A stretch of 64,000 nt of DNA, from contig BCJU01000001.1 of NCBI GenBank assembly GCA_001600355.1, positions 2,377,178 to 2,441,177 on the forward strand, given 5' to 3'. The stretch comes from Meira nashicola. Lineage: Eukaryota > Basidiomycota > Exobasidiomycetes > Exobasidiales > Brachybasidiaceae. Shown here piece after piece: positions 9,571 to 21,170 of the stretch. The position numbers were made by a program, and so were the translations under genes. The notes beneath the pieces were generated by a model. That model did no database searches. It saw only the letters and a program-made list of their open reading frames with translations, and was not told the DNA's origin. Every line of letters starts with the position of its first letter. Within the stretch, counting starts at the first letter, position 1.

Positions 9571-10707
9571 TCAAAAGCCAAGTTCAGCATGTTGCAAACG
9601 AATAGTAGCATCCAAATCCAAAAAAAGTTCTTCAGTTTCCTTATCATCCGAATCAAGTATATCGAGCATGAATTGAGGATCATATGCACGTTTTGGTCTG
9701 AAAGCCAAAGAAGTATTTTGCCAAGCTTTCATTGCAATATAAGCTGGTGAATGGAAATCTTCTTGATAATGATCTACTACAAATCGATCATTCGTTGAAG
9801 GGACAGGAAATAAAGTTGATTGACTTGAATGAGGATTAATCACGGCAGAAAGCTTATTATTGACAGATGTATTTTGCATAAATGGTAATTTTGTATCTGT
9901 GTTTGATGATTCAGAATAACGTCTAAAACGGGATTGTTGAGAGCCAGAACCAGAACCAATACCAACACCGCCACCAGAAGAAGAAGTTGAACTTTCCGAA
10001 CCACTCATTTGATAATCACGACGTTTGATCTCTTGTGGTGGTGAATTAGATGCGTTCATCATTTGTTTACGCATTCTTGTTGCTTTTCGTAGTGCATAAA
10101 AATATCGATGGTGTTCTTGTTTGGATGCATTTGGACGTGGTGGAGGTGGGAGAGGAGGTAAAATTTGCGAGGCAGTAACAGTATCCGGATTAGAAGAAGA
10201 CCTTTGTGAAGAACTGTAAGAGGAAGAAGAAGGTCTGGCTACATAAGTTTGCTTTGAAAGTCTTTGGGAGTTAAGGTATGCACCATCATAAGCATCAACG
10301 ATTGAAGAAATTCCATTCGAGTATCCTGTATTGTTTTCCGTCTGACGCCATTGTGATGTTTGATCAGCTTTTGCTTTTTCTACTGCAACGATAATGTCAA
10401 CGATACTGCGTGGTTGTTGAATAGTAGGGTATTGTGATATTAGCTCTTCGGATGCTTTTGGAGTGGTAACATTCTTTTCCCATACAGAGCCTTTTCTAAC
10501 TGGCGAAACAGATTTCCATGCATTCACTTTTGGTGGTAGAGAAAGTTCACTGGCGTTGGAAGTAGCATAGGATCGCGAACTGGATTCAGAGGTTGACAAA
10601 GAACTATTGGAAATTATTGATGAAGGCCCTTCTACCTTGTTGATCGAAAGTGCTTCTTTTCCTTTTACCAAGTTTTCTTCCTTTTCGTCATCGAACACAT
10701 AAATCAT
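9571..10707 (-). CDS. Unrecognised Ser-rich protein with a polyproline motif
   Basis: 378 residues from the ATG at 10707 (the frame opens earlier at a TTG, 10740). I do not recognise a family. The protein starts MIYVFDDEKEEN and is mostly low-complexity: serine runs, a Gly/Ser stretch near the middle, and the proline segment LPPLPPPPRPN that could bind SH3 or WW domains. A basic helix follows (HHRYFYALRKATRMRKQM). The C-terminal quarter looks more ordered (SPAYIAMKAWQNTSLAFRPK, then an acidic end). No signal peptide or membrane segment. It looks like a lineage-specific, mostly disordered protein. Confidence 0.7.
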   Translation of the reverse strand: MIYVFDDEKEENLVKGKEALSINKVEGPSSIISNSSLSTSESSSRSYATSNASELSLPPKVNAWKSVSPVRKGSVWEKNVTTPKASEELISQYPTIQQPRSIVDIIVAVEKAKADQTSQWRQTENNTGYSNGISSIVDAYDGAYLNSQRLSKQTYVARPSSSSYSSSQRSSSNPDTVTASQILPPLPPPPRPNASKQEHHRYFYALRKATRMRKQMMNASNSPPQEIKRRDYQMSGSESSTSSSGGGVGIGSGSGSQQSRFRRYSESSNTDTKLPFMQNTSVNNKLSAVINPHSSQSTLFPVPSTNDRFVVDHYQEDFHSPAYIAMKAWQNTSLAFRPKRAYDPQFMLDILDSDDKETEELFLDLDATIRLQHAELGF

Positions 10708-11567
10708 CTTTGTAGGGCAGTGAATAAAGGGGGTAAGCAAGATATTGGAGCAGTTGGTGGGATATGGTGGTCAACATGATCTTCAACCACGAAAAACTCT
10801 TGACATTTTCATGCATTTTCAACTTCGGAACCAAAATCATCATTATAGTCATGTGATTGTCTCAAATTCCTAATCGATGTCAATTGCTACCGACGGAAGT
10901 AAAAGATGATGTTTTTGAACATCTCTCTCATGGCAAACGAAATACTTAGCGTACATATTAAGCAACAAATGCATACACGCAGACGTTCCAAGGCTACATG
11001 GGCCGGCCTACTCAGATTCAATTAACGCGGCTACAGGTAAACAACAACAACAGGTAAACTTACATATTCACGCGTACTCACGCTCGTGCTCATGTGTCAA
11101 TGTATGCGTTTTCGAGTCTACCTAATGGAGGAAAGCTCTTACTTCTCATCACAAATTACCTTCAGTAAGGCTCAAGATAAAAACATATTCAACAGGAAGA
11201 TGCAATAACATAAATACTACTTATACTTAGGAGCACGAGAATTCCCCTAACATAACAGATCCAAGCATTTTTTTGGTCCGTTGAGGGGGTTGTCGTGCGA
11301 TTCAGCGGTCATCCCTGATGCCTCCTAGATCTGTATGTCACGGACAACTCTAAGAAGAAGGTAGGATAATATGATTATTTTGAGTTCTCCTTATTCTTTA
11401 TTTCACTATACGTCTTACGATGTTCAAATATGGGACATTATTCAAAAGAGCCAATCTACGGCTCCGCAACGCGCAATACGCCACAATTGCCAATACACAG
11501 CACTCACATCGACAGCTTTGCATTCCCTAACGTTTATTCATAACTTTCATCAACATTGCAATTCAAG
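10708..11567. other. Divergent intergenic region
   Basis: 860 nt between two unrecognised genes that point away from each other. A frame at 11371-11598 starts with ATG but has no recognisable content and overlaps the next gene's start. Confidence 0.4.
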
Positions 11568-12278
11568 ATGTCACTTATTGCGCATCCAGAAGTACTAAGA
11601 AGGAGACGGATATGGGATGACAAAGAATTCATTGAACCTCAACATGGTCGAAAAACGCCAGAAGAAGCGCAAGCAGAACGTGAACGAGTCATAAAGCAAG
11701 AAATTGCAAGACGTGAAAGAGAACATCAATTGCACATGAGACAATTCGAATCAGAAAGAGTTTATTCAACAAATGAGACGCATATAGTCTTCACACTTTC
11801 TATCATTTTGGTCTTTTTTATGATGATCATATATCCTTGGCAATCAACTCCAACACTTTGGAAAGTAGAACATTCTACCAATCAAAAGAACGCTACAACG
11901 ACTTGGTCAAATTTATCCCAATCAATTCGAAAGACGAAAATACCACCTTGGCCTCGACCTGCTCCCGTTCCGTATCCGAGAAGATTAGAAGTGAAATCAC
12001 TCTTTTTCAAAAAGCCACCCAAAACAGTTCCTCGACCTGCTCAAGCAATACCTATAGCAGAATTTAAGAAAAATTCGAACCTTGCTGCTGTAAAAGTTGG
12101 AGAAGAGGAAATGCATTCGCAGGATAAACAATTAAGGCCAACGCAATCCACTACTCAAGTTCTTGTCACAGACGTTAAGCCACCTCTACCCAAACAAACT
12201 CAGGCCAGTCAAGATTGGGCGTCTACTCTTGGCAAAAGAGTATCAAAACGGCTTGAAAAAGGTAGGAAAACACTATAG
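11568..12278 (+). CDS. Unrecognised single-pass membrane protein
   Basis: 236 residues from the ATG at 11568 (an in-frame TTG lies 12 nt upstream). A charged, Arg/Glu-rich N-terminal region (about 1-65, with EEAQAERERVIKQEIARRER likely helical) precedes one clear membrane span at about 72-90 (HIVFTLSIILVFFMMIIYPW). The rest is basic and proline-rich (PPWPRPAPVPYPRRLE). With the longer basic tail after the span, the orientation cannot be decided. I do not recognise the family. It converges on EFR3. Confidence 0.65.
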   Translation: MSLIAHPEVLRRRRIWDDKEFIEPQHGRKTPEEAQAERERVIKQEIARREREHQLHMRQFESERVYSTNETHIVFTLSIILVFFMMIIYPWQSTPTLWKVEHSTNQKNATTTWSNLSQSIRKTKIPPWPRPAPVPYPRRLEVKSLFFKKPPKTVPRPAQAIPIAEFKKNSNLAAVKVGEEEMHSQDKQLRPTQSTTQVLVTDVKPPLPKQTQASQDWASTLGKRVSKRLEKGRKTL

Positions 12279-12692
12279 ATTCTGTCTATCCCGACTTATG
12301 AAATTCTGAGAATTTTTTCGTATTACACTTTCTGCTGAAGTTGTGGTCATGATAGAGTATGTGGAATGCATTTATGCATCAGAGGAATGCTTACCTCTCG
12401 ATTTTTTAAAACTTGTAATAAGAGCTTTGGCTTTATTTCGATGTGAGTTCTCCTTACGCAATCTCGTTATGATGTCAATATGATGCATTTCTTCCCATAG
12501 CAACGGACAAGACAATATGGCAAGCAAGGTGTATATCACGAATAGAAAGGAATGGCAAATGTGGATTAAGTAAAGTGTGATCGAGAAAAAGAACGTGAAT
12601 AGTCCATCAATTGGACGATATTTTCAAAGGAAAAAAATTGGGTATGCAGTTGAATATGAGCAAAATAATAGATGTCAAAGTATCTTTCTAGT
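12279..12692. other. Convergent 3' region before EFR3
   Basis: 414 nt between convergent stops. I see nothing beyond AT-rich 3'-UTR-like sequence. Confidence 0.4.
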
Positions 12693-15449
12693 TCAAGGCA
12701 CGTATGGTGCAGCCATTGGCTTTTGTCCATTCGTCTGAGCTTCTTCTTCGGGCAATCCGACACGCATAGAATCCAAGAGACCTCCTACAGTGCTATTTGT
12801 GACGCCGTTGACTGCTTGTGATTTGATCGGTTGGCTGATCTTTCGGCTCGCTCTTCTGCTCGTGCGTTTATCCAAATTTGCACCGTTCGGCAATAGATGA
12901 CCATTTGATTCTGCTTGTGCAATGCTTCCGTTGCCTGTCGAATCATTCGTACCTCCATAATCGGATTTACCATACGATCGATTACCCAAAGCTTGTCTCA
13001 AGTCATTCACACCAACACCACTTTCACTGTTAGGCACGATGGCTGGAGCAGCTGCTTCACGGTCAACAGCAGGTGATGCGAATCTGCTCGAAGTCTGCAC
13101 TGGAACTGAATCGTCTTCGGCAAATTTGAAAGGTGATGCTCCGACATACGAATCGTCGACTGCGATTTGAACGCTCCAATCACGTCCGAACCAATTCTGT
13201 AAAGCCTTTGCATCTAAATCAGTTGCTTGTTGTAATTTCGTACTGTTTGACAAAGAACTGATGACAGAATCTGATCGAACAAAGCTGCTGCTTCCTCTTT
13301 CTCCAAACCCTGCATCCTCTAGCGATTGCGTTTTCGATCCTTTTTGTGGAGGGAAAATTGGAAGTCTGTCAAGGGAAATGCTGTTTTGCAATCCGCTGAT
13401 GCCACAAACTGATCCAATCTTGTTCAATGCACTCTTGATAAGCGTGTTTGCTGCGTCTTTTCGAGGCTCCGGCAAGGAGGAAGAAGCTTTATTGATAGCC
13501 AACAGGGCAGGCACGACACCCAAAATTGTAGCCACTGGCAATCTTTCGACCATGTTGTCAAGAATTTGAACGAGTGCAGCAATGTCGTTCGGCAAGGCAG
13601 CTGCTTTTGCATTCTCGCTAGATGATTGACTTTCTTTATTGGAACGATCGATAGCTGGAAGAGCCTCTAATGGGCTCTCCTTATGTGACGTAGGTGCGAC
13701 CAATCCGCGGCTTGTTGCCAAGACGTACAATGCGGCAGAGAAAGAATGAGTGAAACCAGTAGCCTCAATGCTCAATTTGGAGCCCAATTTATCTGACAAT
13801 GGATCATCCTCGTTTAATGTAGTCTTTTGCACTTCGCTTATAAGGAATGCCAAAAGAGCTTCTTCGAATGATTGTCGAACCCATTGATCAGGCGATGCCA
13901 AAAGGCTTGCAGTTTGATGTAGAACTGAGGGCGAGATTTGCGATCGTGTACCAGAAGAAACGCCGTTGCTTTGCACTTGACCGCTTGAGCTCTTTGCAGT
14001 GTTGATCAATTTAACAAAGCATCCTAGTAGCATTCGAATGCTCTCTTTCGCTTCTTCTTTATCGGTGTATGTGACAGCAGCTCCGCTTTGAGTGCCTTCT
14101 GTTTGTGGTAGTTCAATGGTAGCAATTCTTGCAGTAATTTCTTCCGCTAAATCGTTCAATTGATCAGCATAATACACATGCGTACCCAAAGATCCCACAG
14201 CGCCTACCAAAGGAGGTAAAAGCGAATCTTTCCTATCATGGTGAACCTTTCTGACGGCGAATCCGAGCAGATTATTGGCAGTATCTGATGTAGATAGACC
14301 GATCATGCTGAGTTTGCCACTTAAAAGGGAAGTGATGATGGCAACTAAGGTGTGATGCTTCTCCTCTGTTGGTCCGTCAGTGTCGCCAACAAGATATTCG
14401 ACAAGATTCGTTGGAATGATGAAGCGATATTGCAATGCTGTCCAGCTGCTAATAGCTTGTGTTACCCAACAACACCAATCCGTGTTAGCCCATTGTCTGC
14501 CTGCACCCGATTTGCCGTTAAAGTAATCCAACAAAGCAGCAACAAAAGCTTGGACATGGGAAGCATCTCCGTTATGAATGATAGCATGTAAGTTTCCCAT
14601 TGCGGTCGAAGTTACGTATTCTTCAGAAGGAGCATCTTCTCCTGTTGTCAAACCAAAATTAGGTACATTGCGAGAATTGACTGGCTTTCTCTGTGCTGCA
14701 AAGTCGTTCTTGCTTGCTGTACCTGACTCAGCAATCTTTCCAGCTTCAGCTTGGATATCCTGACTTGCGTAAGTTCCTGCATCGATATTTGTCAAAAGGG
14801 ATGGTAGAATCTGGTTAAGTTGTTGGGTGTAAGATGGCGTATAGAATGCATCAGATCCAATTGCACCAGCCAAAGCACCCAAGCCAATCAATCGTATACG
14901 ATTTTGACTTTCCTTGTCACCTCCTTGTTCGCTAGCAATCTTTGCAAATTGCGAGATAAGACTGAGGTATTGACGAGTACTTTCTGCATCGAGAGAGTTG
15001 GAAGCAGAATTCAAGTAATTGGATAAAGCAAAAAAGGTAGCAGCTGAACGTGCAGTGATGTCCAGATCACGCTTTCCCGCATTGGCTTTTGCAGCACCTT
15101 GCAAAGCGGCATTTAGGATAACGGCAGCAGATGAAGCGAAATAATTGATATCACGATGACATTCTGTGATCAAGTCTTTTGTGATTGCCAATGTGACCAT
15201 TAAAGATCCTTTTGCTTTATCAGCAGCTTGTCCAGAACCAGATACACCTTTGGATTCGGCAGTTGCTTTTGTTTCCAAGTATTTTCCTACTTTTGTCAAC
15301 TTTTCAGGCTTTCGATTGGCATAGTAAGTCAACTTGCTCAATTCGTTACTGTTTGCCTTATATTCCGGTCCAATGCTTGCCAAACTCTTTGGTGGAGGAT
15401 AGCATTCATCGATCATTGCCCGATGGTTTGACTTTGGTATGCACAACAT
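12693..15449 (-). CDS. EFR3: EFR3 plasma-membrane anchor of phosphatidylinositol 4-kinase
   Basis: Efr3 holds the Stt4/PI4KA kinase complex (with Ypp1/TTC7) at the plasma membrane for PI4P synthesis. The ATG at 15449 gives 918 residues; the frame itself opens at a TTG (15476). The N-terminus MLCIPKSNHRAMIDECYPPP carries Cys3 and a basic patch, fitting the palmitoylated, phospholipid-binding end of the family. The signature NELSKLTYYANRKPEKLTKVG follows. A long region of helical ARM/HEAT-like repeats makes up the middle, and the last 200 residues are Ser/Asn-rich and disordered, as in fungal Efr3. No introns are needed. Confidence 0.9.
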   Translation of the reverse strand: MLCIPKSNHRAMIDECYPPPKSLASIGPEYKANSNELSKLTYYANRKPEKLTKVGKYLETKATAESKGVSGSGQAADKAKGSLMVTLAITKDLITECHRDINYFASSAAVILNAALQGAAKANAGKRDLDITARSAATFFALSNYLNSASNSLDAESTRQYLSLISQFAKIASEQGGDKESQNRIRLIGLGALAGAIGSDAFYTPSYTQQLNQILPSLLTNIDAGTYASQDIQAEAGKIAESGTASKNDFAAQRKPVNSRNVPNFGLTTGEDAPSEEYVTSTAMGNLHAIIHNGDASHVQAFVAALLDYFNGKSGAGRQWANTDWCCWVTQAISSWTALQYRFIIPTNLVEYLVGDTDGPTEEKHHTLVAIITSLLSGKLSMIGLSTSDTANNLLGFAVRKVHHDRKDSLLPPLVGAVGSLGTHVYYADQLNDLAEEITARIATIELPQTEGTQSGAAVTYTDKEEAKESIRMLLGCFVKLINTAKSSSGQVQSNGVSSGTRSQISPSVLHQTASLLASPDQWVRQSFEEALLAFLISEVQKTTLNEDDPLSDKLGSKLSIEATGFTHSFSAALYVLATSRGLVAPTSHKESPLEALPAIDRSNKESQSSSENAKAAALPNDIAALVQILDNMVERLPVATILGVVPALLAINKASSSLPEPRKDAANTLIKSALNKIGSVCGISGLQNSISLDRLPIFPPQKGSKTQSLEDAGFGERGSSSFVRSDSVISSLSNSTKLQQATDLDAKALQNWFGRDWSVQIAVDDSYVGASPFKFAEDDSVPVQTSSRFASPAVDREAAAPAIVPNSESGVGVNDLRQALGNRSYGKSDYGGTNDSTGNGSIAQAESNGHLLPNGANLDKRTSRRASRKISQPIKSQAVNGVTNSTVGGLLDSMRVGLPEEEAQTNGQKPMAAPYVP

Positions 15450-16474
15450 CTCGTCAGATTCTCTATTATCAAGCAAATTGGCAGATTATAATAGCGGAAA
15501 TGATCAAGATTGAAACGAAAAATGCTAGCTCTGAGTCCAAACAAAGGATGACGCCTAATTGGATGGTAAAAAAAGGGGTCACTCAATCTTCTAATGTCCG
15601 GCAATATTGCAAACTACCCAAAAGAAGCAATGACGAAATGACCTGATGTAGCGTGAAACGAGTGAAGAGCGAAGGACTCTATTTAGATGTGGATTGTCGA
15701 TGATATCGAAAGGAAGGAAGGGATACCGAGGATGAGAAGATGTGAATCGACATGTACCGGCGCAGCGCTCATCCGCAACGTGGGGTCAACTTTTACAACA
15801 TTTGAATGCGCTCACGCCTCCATTCACATTTTCACAGATCCACTCGCCCAAGCTTTTAAGAAGCACGCTTGCTTTTTTTTAGTTGCAGCTTGTTTCAGAA
15901 TTCACAGGCAGAGGAAAGAAGGCCGAACTGATGACTTTTTCTTCTTGTTGAATCAAGTCGGGGTTACAAGAGCGGGGAGGCTTTAGCGTGGATTTGATAT
16001 CAAGATCGCGTTCTTATAGCTCGGCTCAGTACACGTTTTGAAGGCTTTTTGCCAGTCAGGTTAGCTTCACCTTCAGGCATTTCTTGACAGGCAAGCAAGT
16101 CTCTTTCTCCACTGGACAGCGAGTGCCTGAATATGAACGAGCAGATCCTGACAGAAATAGGTGAAGAGCTTAGTCAGCCACGGTTAAAGTTCCAAACATA
16201 CACATGATGTTGAACATAAAGTTCAGCATAAGAATGAGGCTGAATTGAGCAAAATCAGTGTAGCTTGCACAGGACGCGGGCGCCGCGCACGTAGACTATA
16301 AGTCGAACGCACAAAAAAAGCCCGAACTTCCTAACGCTCTCAATAAAGTACAATGCGCATACATTCGGGTTCTTTGCATTCATCCGGATCGACAACGCTT
16401 CGACAATTTGGCCATAAGTTCTTTCCAACCATCATCAAAGACTTATAAACATTCAAAACAGCAAAACATTGCTC
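15450..16474. other. Divergent intergenic region, EFR3 / basic protein gene
   Basis: 1,025 nt. It contains a 99-codon ATG frame (15687-15986, +) with no family resemblance, which I regard as chance, and near 16180-16245 a few similar short GTTGAACATAA/GTTCAGCATAAG-like repeats. Promoters of both flanking genes should lie here. Confidence 0.4.
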
Positions 16475-17740
16475 ATGGCAGACAAGCGAAAGAGCAAATC
16501 TTCACGGCCTTTTTGGAATAATAAGAAACGAAAGACTTTCACGGGAAAGAGAAAAGCAGGGTGAGTAGCAGGAAATTGTCTATCAGAGAATTGGAATTAA
16601 CGCCACAATAAACCACCACCACCTTTGAAGAGACTCCAACGAATCGCAATCCGATCCTTCCCACGAAGATGATGAAAGAGACAATGTCTTTATCGATCAA
16701 AACGCCCGACAGAGTCAAACACCAAAGCTATTCATTGATCCTAAAGAACGTATCACTATACCTTCGTACAATGTCAAGCCAAACTTTGAAACGCTTGAAA
16801 GGCTCAATGGGGCATATGAAGCTTTGAGACGGCCAAATAAGCGATTCAAGACGGAATCGTCCATCTTCAATTCCTTGCGCACCAAGGGTAGCACCCATTA
16901 TGAAAGTGTTCAAGCACCCGTATTCAAGCAGGCCTCTTCTTCTCAAAACCGCTCCACAGAAGCACAATCGAATGCTTGGTACCAAAAGAAGAGTAAAATC
17001 CGTGAGAACCTATCGCTATCGCAACGCTCTCGGATGCTCGATCATCGTCATGACGTAATTATTCCAGATCAGATGACAACGCCAGTCTATTCGTCCTTTT
17101 CCTTGCCACCTTTACCCTCCAGTAGTACAACAGAAGAAATTTTTGAATGGCACAATCAACCAACAACACAGAATGGAAGGTTATCACAAAACCGACATGC
17201 AAGTGTTGGACTTTCCGAACCAAGCTCTTCAACGGCAGTACAGAGTTTGCATCAGTATTGGGATACAGAACAAGATCCTTCCAAGAACATCTGGATTTCA
17301 CAGGCCAACAGTGTTGCTTCCGCACCACCGACAATTGGAGGTGTGAGTGGCCATGAACAAGCATCCCAATCTGGAACTGACATGACAGTCTCTTATTTCC
17401 AATGCAGCCATCAAATATTTTCATGAATCAGATGGAGGAACCAGAAACAAACCATCGATTATACCCGGAACATGAACTTCATGATTCAACGTCATCCGAT
17501 GCATTCAGTATGCGGCCTATCGACCACACAGTAGCAGAATCGTCAATTATGTCGAGCCCAACTCGGCGCCTTGGTACTAATGACATAAGATGGCGTGCTC
17601 TTCAACAATCGGATCAGGTTGAACCAATACCTTTATCTCAAAATACGCTCGTGAATTTTATCAGAACTCCTCCGCAAAACAAGAGTTTGCCTGTCAATGG
17701 CCTCGACTACTTTCGTGTAAAGTCCGAGCGGTTAGAATGA
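16475..17740 (+). CDS. Three-exon unrecognised basic protein, probably nuclear
   Basis: Reading the splice sites joins three blocks: exon 1 16475-16560, intron 70 nt (GTGAGT to GAAG), exon 2 16631-17342, intron 65 nt (GTGAGT, branch-like CTGAC, GCAG), exon 3 17408-17740. Phases agree at both joins (2 and 0), giving 376 residues. Without splicing, exon 1 hits a stop within the first intron. The N-terminus is very basic (KRKSKSSRPFWNNKKRKTF), like a nuclear localisation signal. The rest is Ser/Gln/Asn-rich with scattered conserved-looking pieces (KLFIDPKERITIPSYN, LERLNGAYEALRRPNKRF, and the end VNGLDYFRVKSERLE). I do not recognise the family. Confidence 0.72.
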
Positions 17741-19405
17741 ATAAGTTGAGAGGCTATCACACGTCATCATAAAATCGAAATTCGTATCAAAGAAAACACA
17801 AAATGATTGAGCTGCTTTAGTATAGCAGTTTGCAATATGAAATGACGTCCGTTGAACATATTAAAGATCACTATCTATGTATATACATATACAATAACCT
17901 ATCTAGATTGGTGATTTACACAATGTAGGCGTAATACACAGGACAGTGGGCTGATATGCATTTACACGCTAGCGGGCACGGCACATGTGAAGGATATCGT
18001 AACGATAGATGGCGGGTAATTTATCCGCAGTATACTTTGATATTTTAGCTAGAATAGCTTTACCCGCAACAACATAAAATGAAGTCAATCAACCCTTGTC
18101 ATGCATCTTATGATGTTCCCCGCAATCTGATCATTCTCATGATGCGAAGCAGTCAAGATGTGCAAAAAGACTAACCAATCATGACAAAAACGTGCAGCTC
18201 GCTTAGAAAGATAAATTCTATGATAGCACCGGATTCTCGGTTTAAAATCCTAAAATAAATCTATGCCCTACCCCGCTATCGGATCATTCAGTAAGGAATA
18301 GCACAACAGCTCGCGCCAATCAGTCACAGCCTTTGACTTATTTGAGTATAAAAATCCTAGTGAAAGTTCGCTGAAATGTAGTATATCTCGCCAGCATAAT
18401 ATGCGAAATTTTCTTATGTGTAGTCATTTTTTACACGAAGTGCATGGTTCGCAGATACTGAAATAACGAAAGATCTGTGACAGATTGATAAATCATTCTA
18501 TAGATAGTTATAATCGTATCGAGAAGACTTGCGAATATCATGGAGTAAGTAGAACGAATCTGAGTAGTAATAAAGAAAGTAAGATAAAGACTTTTTTTTA
18601 ACATAGAATTGATAATACAGACCATCGTTGTGTAAGTTTCCGTAGTTTACAGTATTATATTTGCTGCTTAAACCGCCTGAGAAGCTATAACAGTCTATAC
18701 TTTATTTCTTCTAGATTAGCATACTATATTTTTTCTCCTCTAGATATTATTAGAGACGAAATAATCATTCGTACCGAATATCTATGATTTTATATCTACC
18801 CTAGTTTAAGGGTAAATGATTTGTCCCTAGACAGTTCACCAACTTCTGGAATCTGTTCAACTATTCCAACGAACCTGTATCTTGTTTAACCGAACAGCCG
18901 AGAAAAAAAAAGATCTGTTTAGTACGGCGATTTAGCCGAATAAACCGTAAAAACGCCTTGGCTTATTTTTAGCTTAAAATCAAAAAGTGTGCAGTAAAAC
19001 AGAAGGTTTTATTTGCCATGGGTCAATTGTACATACAATAAAGACGCTAAACACCTTACTTCTGATGTGCAGCGCGGGAAAAAGAGGAAGTCAATAAGCT
19101 TTAAAATAAAATTATCCACTTTTTCTGCATCGAGCACTTCTCAGCCCACACAAACAAAAGGAGAGTCATCCAATACTGCAAATCAGGAACATAGCACTTT
19201 GGTTCGGCGTTCACCAATTGGTTCTGTTTATGCATTGTCACATACTGATAAGAGTACAATCATGTTGTGCTGAGTTTTGATTCACGTTGCATTTATCTCC
19301 CTCTTTCTCTGCAGCTTTCCCCACAGAAATCGAATTGATTGTATATAAGACGAAATTCGTTTGTCCGTTCTTGCTTTAGAACTACCAAACATTCTTTCTC
19401 TCGTC
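17741..19405. other. Gene-free AT-rich island
   Basis: 1,665 nt without a supportable gene. The middle (about 18200-19010) is clearly more AT-rich than its surroundings, has stop codons in all frames, and resembles in texture the sequence at 410-760, suggesting decayed repetitive DNA. The 86-codon frame at 19013-19273 begins at TTG and has no ATG. The promoter of the permease lies at the right end. Confidence 0.5.
19342..19349 (+). promoter_or_regulatory. Candidate TATA box of the permease gene
   Basis: TATATAAG lies about 60 nt upstream of the permease ATG. Position and sequence fit a TATA element, but nothing else supports it. Confidence 0.35.
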
Positions 19406-21170
19406 ATGGCTCCGCACGATATTACCGCAGAAAGTCCATCTATGACAAGAGGACAAGATGAAAAGGCTGTCGATAGTCTTCGAGATGTCGAATTTAATGA
19501 ACATACAAAGGTAGATAGAAGGGATATCTTCACAGATTATAATGAAGCAGGCTTAAAGCGTTCTTTAGGACAACGACAACTTGCTTTCATCAGTATCGGA
19601 GCAGCAATCGGAACTGGAGTTTTCTTGGGCACAGGTGGTGCATTGCAAAACGGAGGACCGTTAGGTCTTTTACTCGGTTACATAGTTATGGCAACTGTCA
19701 TCATTTCAGTTTTATGTTGCGTTGGTGAAATGGTTGCTTATTTGCCACTTTCTGGTGGACATCTAACTCTCGCAGGAAGATTCGTTGATCCTTCTTTTTC
19801 CGCTGCCGCCTCATGGAATTATTGGCTGTGTTGGTGAGTGTTAAAAAAAACTTGATGTGTCGAAAATTCCTTTGCTAATTGATCGTCTACTTTTCCCTAA
19901 TCTTTGATACAGGTGTCTAGTTGAATGTGCTGAAATTTCTGCCGCAGCGACACTTGTTGGTTATTGGAGACCTGATATCAATCCAGGTGTTTGGACGGCA
20001 ATCTTTTTGGTATTCATCCTTTTGATCAACGTAATGGGTGTTAAATGGTACGGAGAAGTGGAAAGTTATTTCGTTTTGATAAAGTTGATCACAATCGTTG
20101 GTTTGGTAATTACGGGAATCGTAATCACTGCAGGAGGAGGTCCAAATGGTACGAGTATCGGTTTCCGTTTTTGGCGTAATCCTGGTCCGCTTGTGCAATA
20201 CAAGGGTATCGATGGCTCAACCGGTCGTTTCTTAGGTTTCTTTTCAGTTTTACTGCAAGCTGCCTTTTCACAAATCGGAAGTGAGATGTTGGCTTTGGCT
20301 GCTGCAGAAACTCGTAATCCACGTAAAGCTTTACCTTTGGCCTTAAACACAGTTTGGATAAGAATCAGTTTGTTCTATTTAACTTCTGTCTTTATTATCG
20401 GCATAATCGTTAGCAGTGACGATCCACGTCTAGGTTCAGGTGGTACGGCTGCTGCAAGTCCATTCGTTATTGCTATCAAGGATGCCGGTATTCGTGCTTT
20501 ACCTTCTGTTGTTAATGCTGCAATCTTAACTTCAGCTTTGAGTGCAGGTTGTGCAGACTTATTTACCACAAGTCGAGCCCTTCATAGTTTGGCACGTAAA
20601 GGAATGGCACCCAAGATATTTGCTTATACGACAAATCATGGAATCCCACTCTGGGCAATGTTGCTTTCTTGGCTAATGGCTTTCTTATCGTTTTTAAGCA
20701 TCAACAATGGAAGTAGTAAAGCTTTCACTTTCTTTGTCAATTTGACTTCCATTTCGGGTATTCTCACTTGGCTAGTTATCGCAATAACTTATATACGATT
20801 CCACTCAGGTATGAAAGCGCAAGGACTTTCACGTGAAATTTTACCTTGGAAAACGCCTGGAAATTTATCATACTTTATGGCATTGTGGGTAGTTTTCATC
20901 GTTTCGATCATTTGTATCTTTTCCGGTTGGACAAGTTTACGTGATTGGGATCCTTCGGGATTCTTTAGTACTTACACTCCATTGATATGGTTCGTACTCT
21001 TTTTCATCCTTTTCCGGATAATGTGGAGATCGAAATTCGTTCGATCGGAAGAAATGGATTTCATTTCGGGTCTTGCTCAAATCGAACAAGATGCCAGAGA
21101 TTGTGATTTGGACGACGAAATAAATCGTCCACATACAGCTTGGGGACGATTTAAGAGATGGTGGGGTTAA
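19406..21170 (+). CDS. YAT-family amino-acid permease
   Basis: Plasma-membrane amino-acid/proton symporter of the APC superfamily, fungal YAT group. Two exons, 19406-19833 and 19913-21170, separated by a 79-nt intron (GTGAGT to ACAG) whose removal joins WLCW to CLVECAE in frame; the product is 561 residues. A hydrophilic, acidic N-terminus leads into the family signature GLKRSLGQRQLAFISIGAA followed by GTGVFLGTGGAL. About twelve hydrophobic spans are present. The conserved stretch SEMLALAAAETRNPRKALP lies in the middle, and the C-terminal tail is charged. Substrate specificity cannot be read off. The frame opens at a TTG (19361); the first ATG is at 19406. Confidence 0.93.

Noticed and set aside
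15687..15986. 99-codon ATG frame upstream of the three-exon gene
   Set aside because: No resemblance to a family, mixed cysteine/aromatic content typical of chance frames, and it lies in the EFR3 upstream region.
19013..19273. 86-codon frame, considered as a transposase zinc-finger remnant
   Set aside because: Begins at TTG with no ATG, and I could not find a convincing transposase or BED motif.
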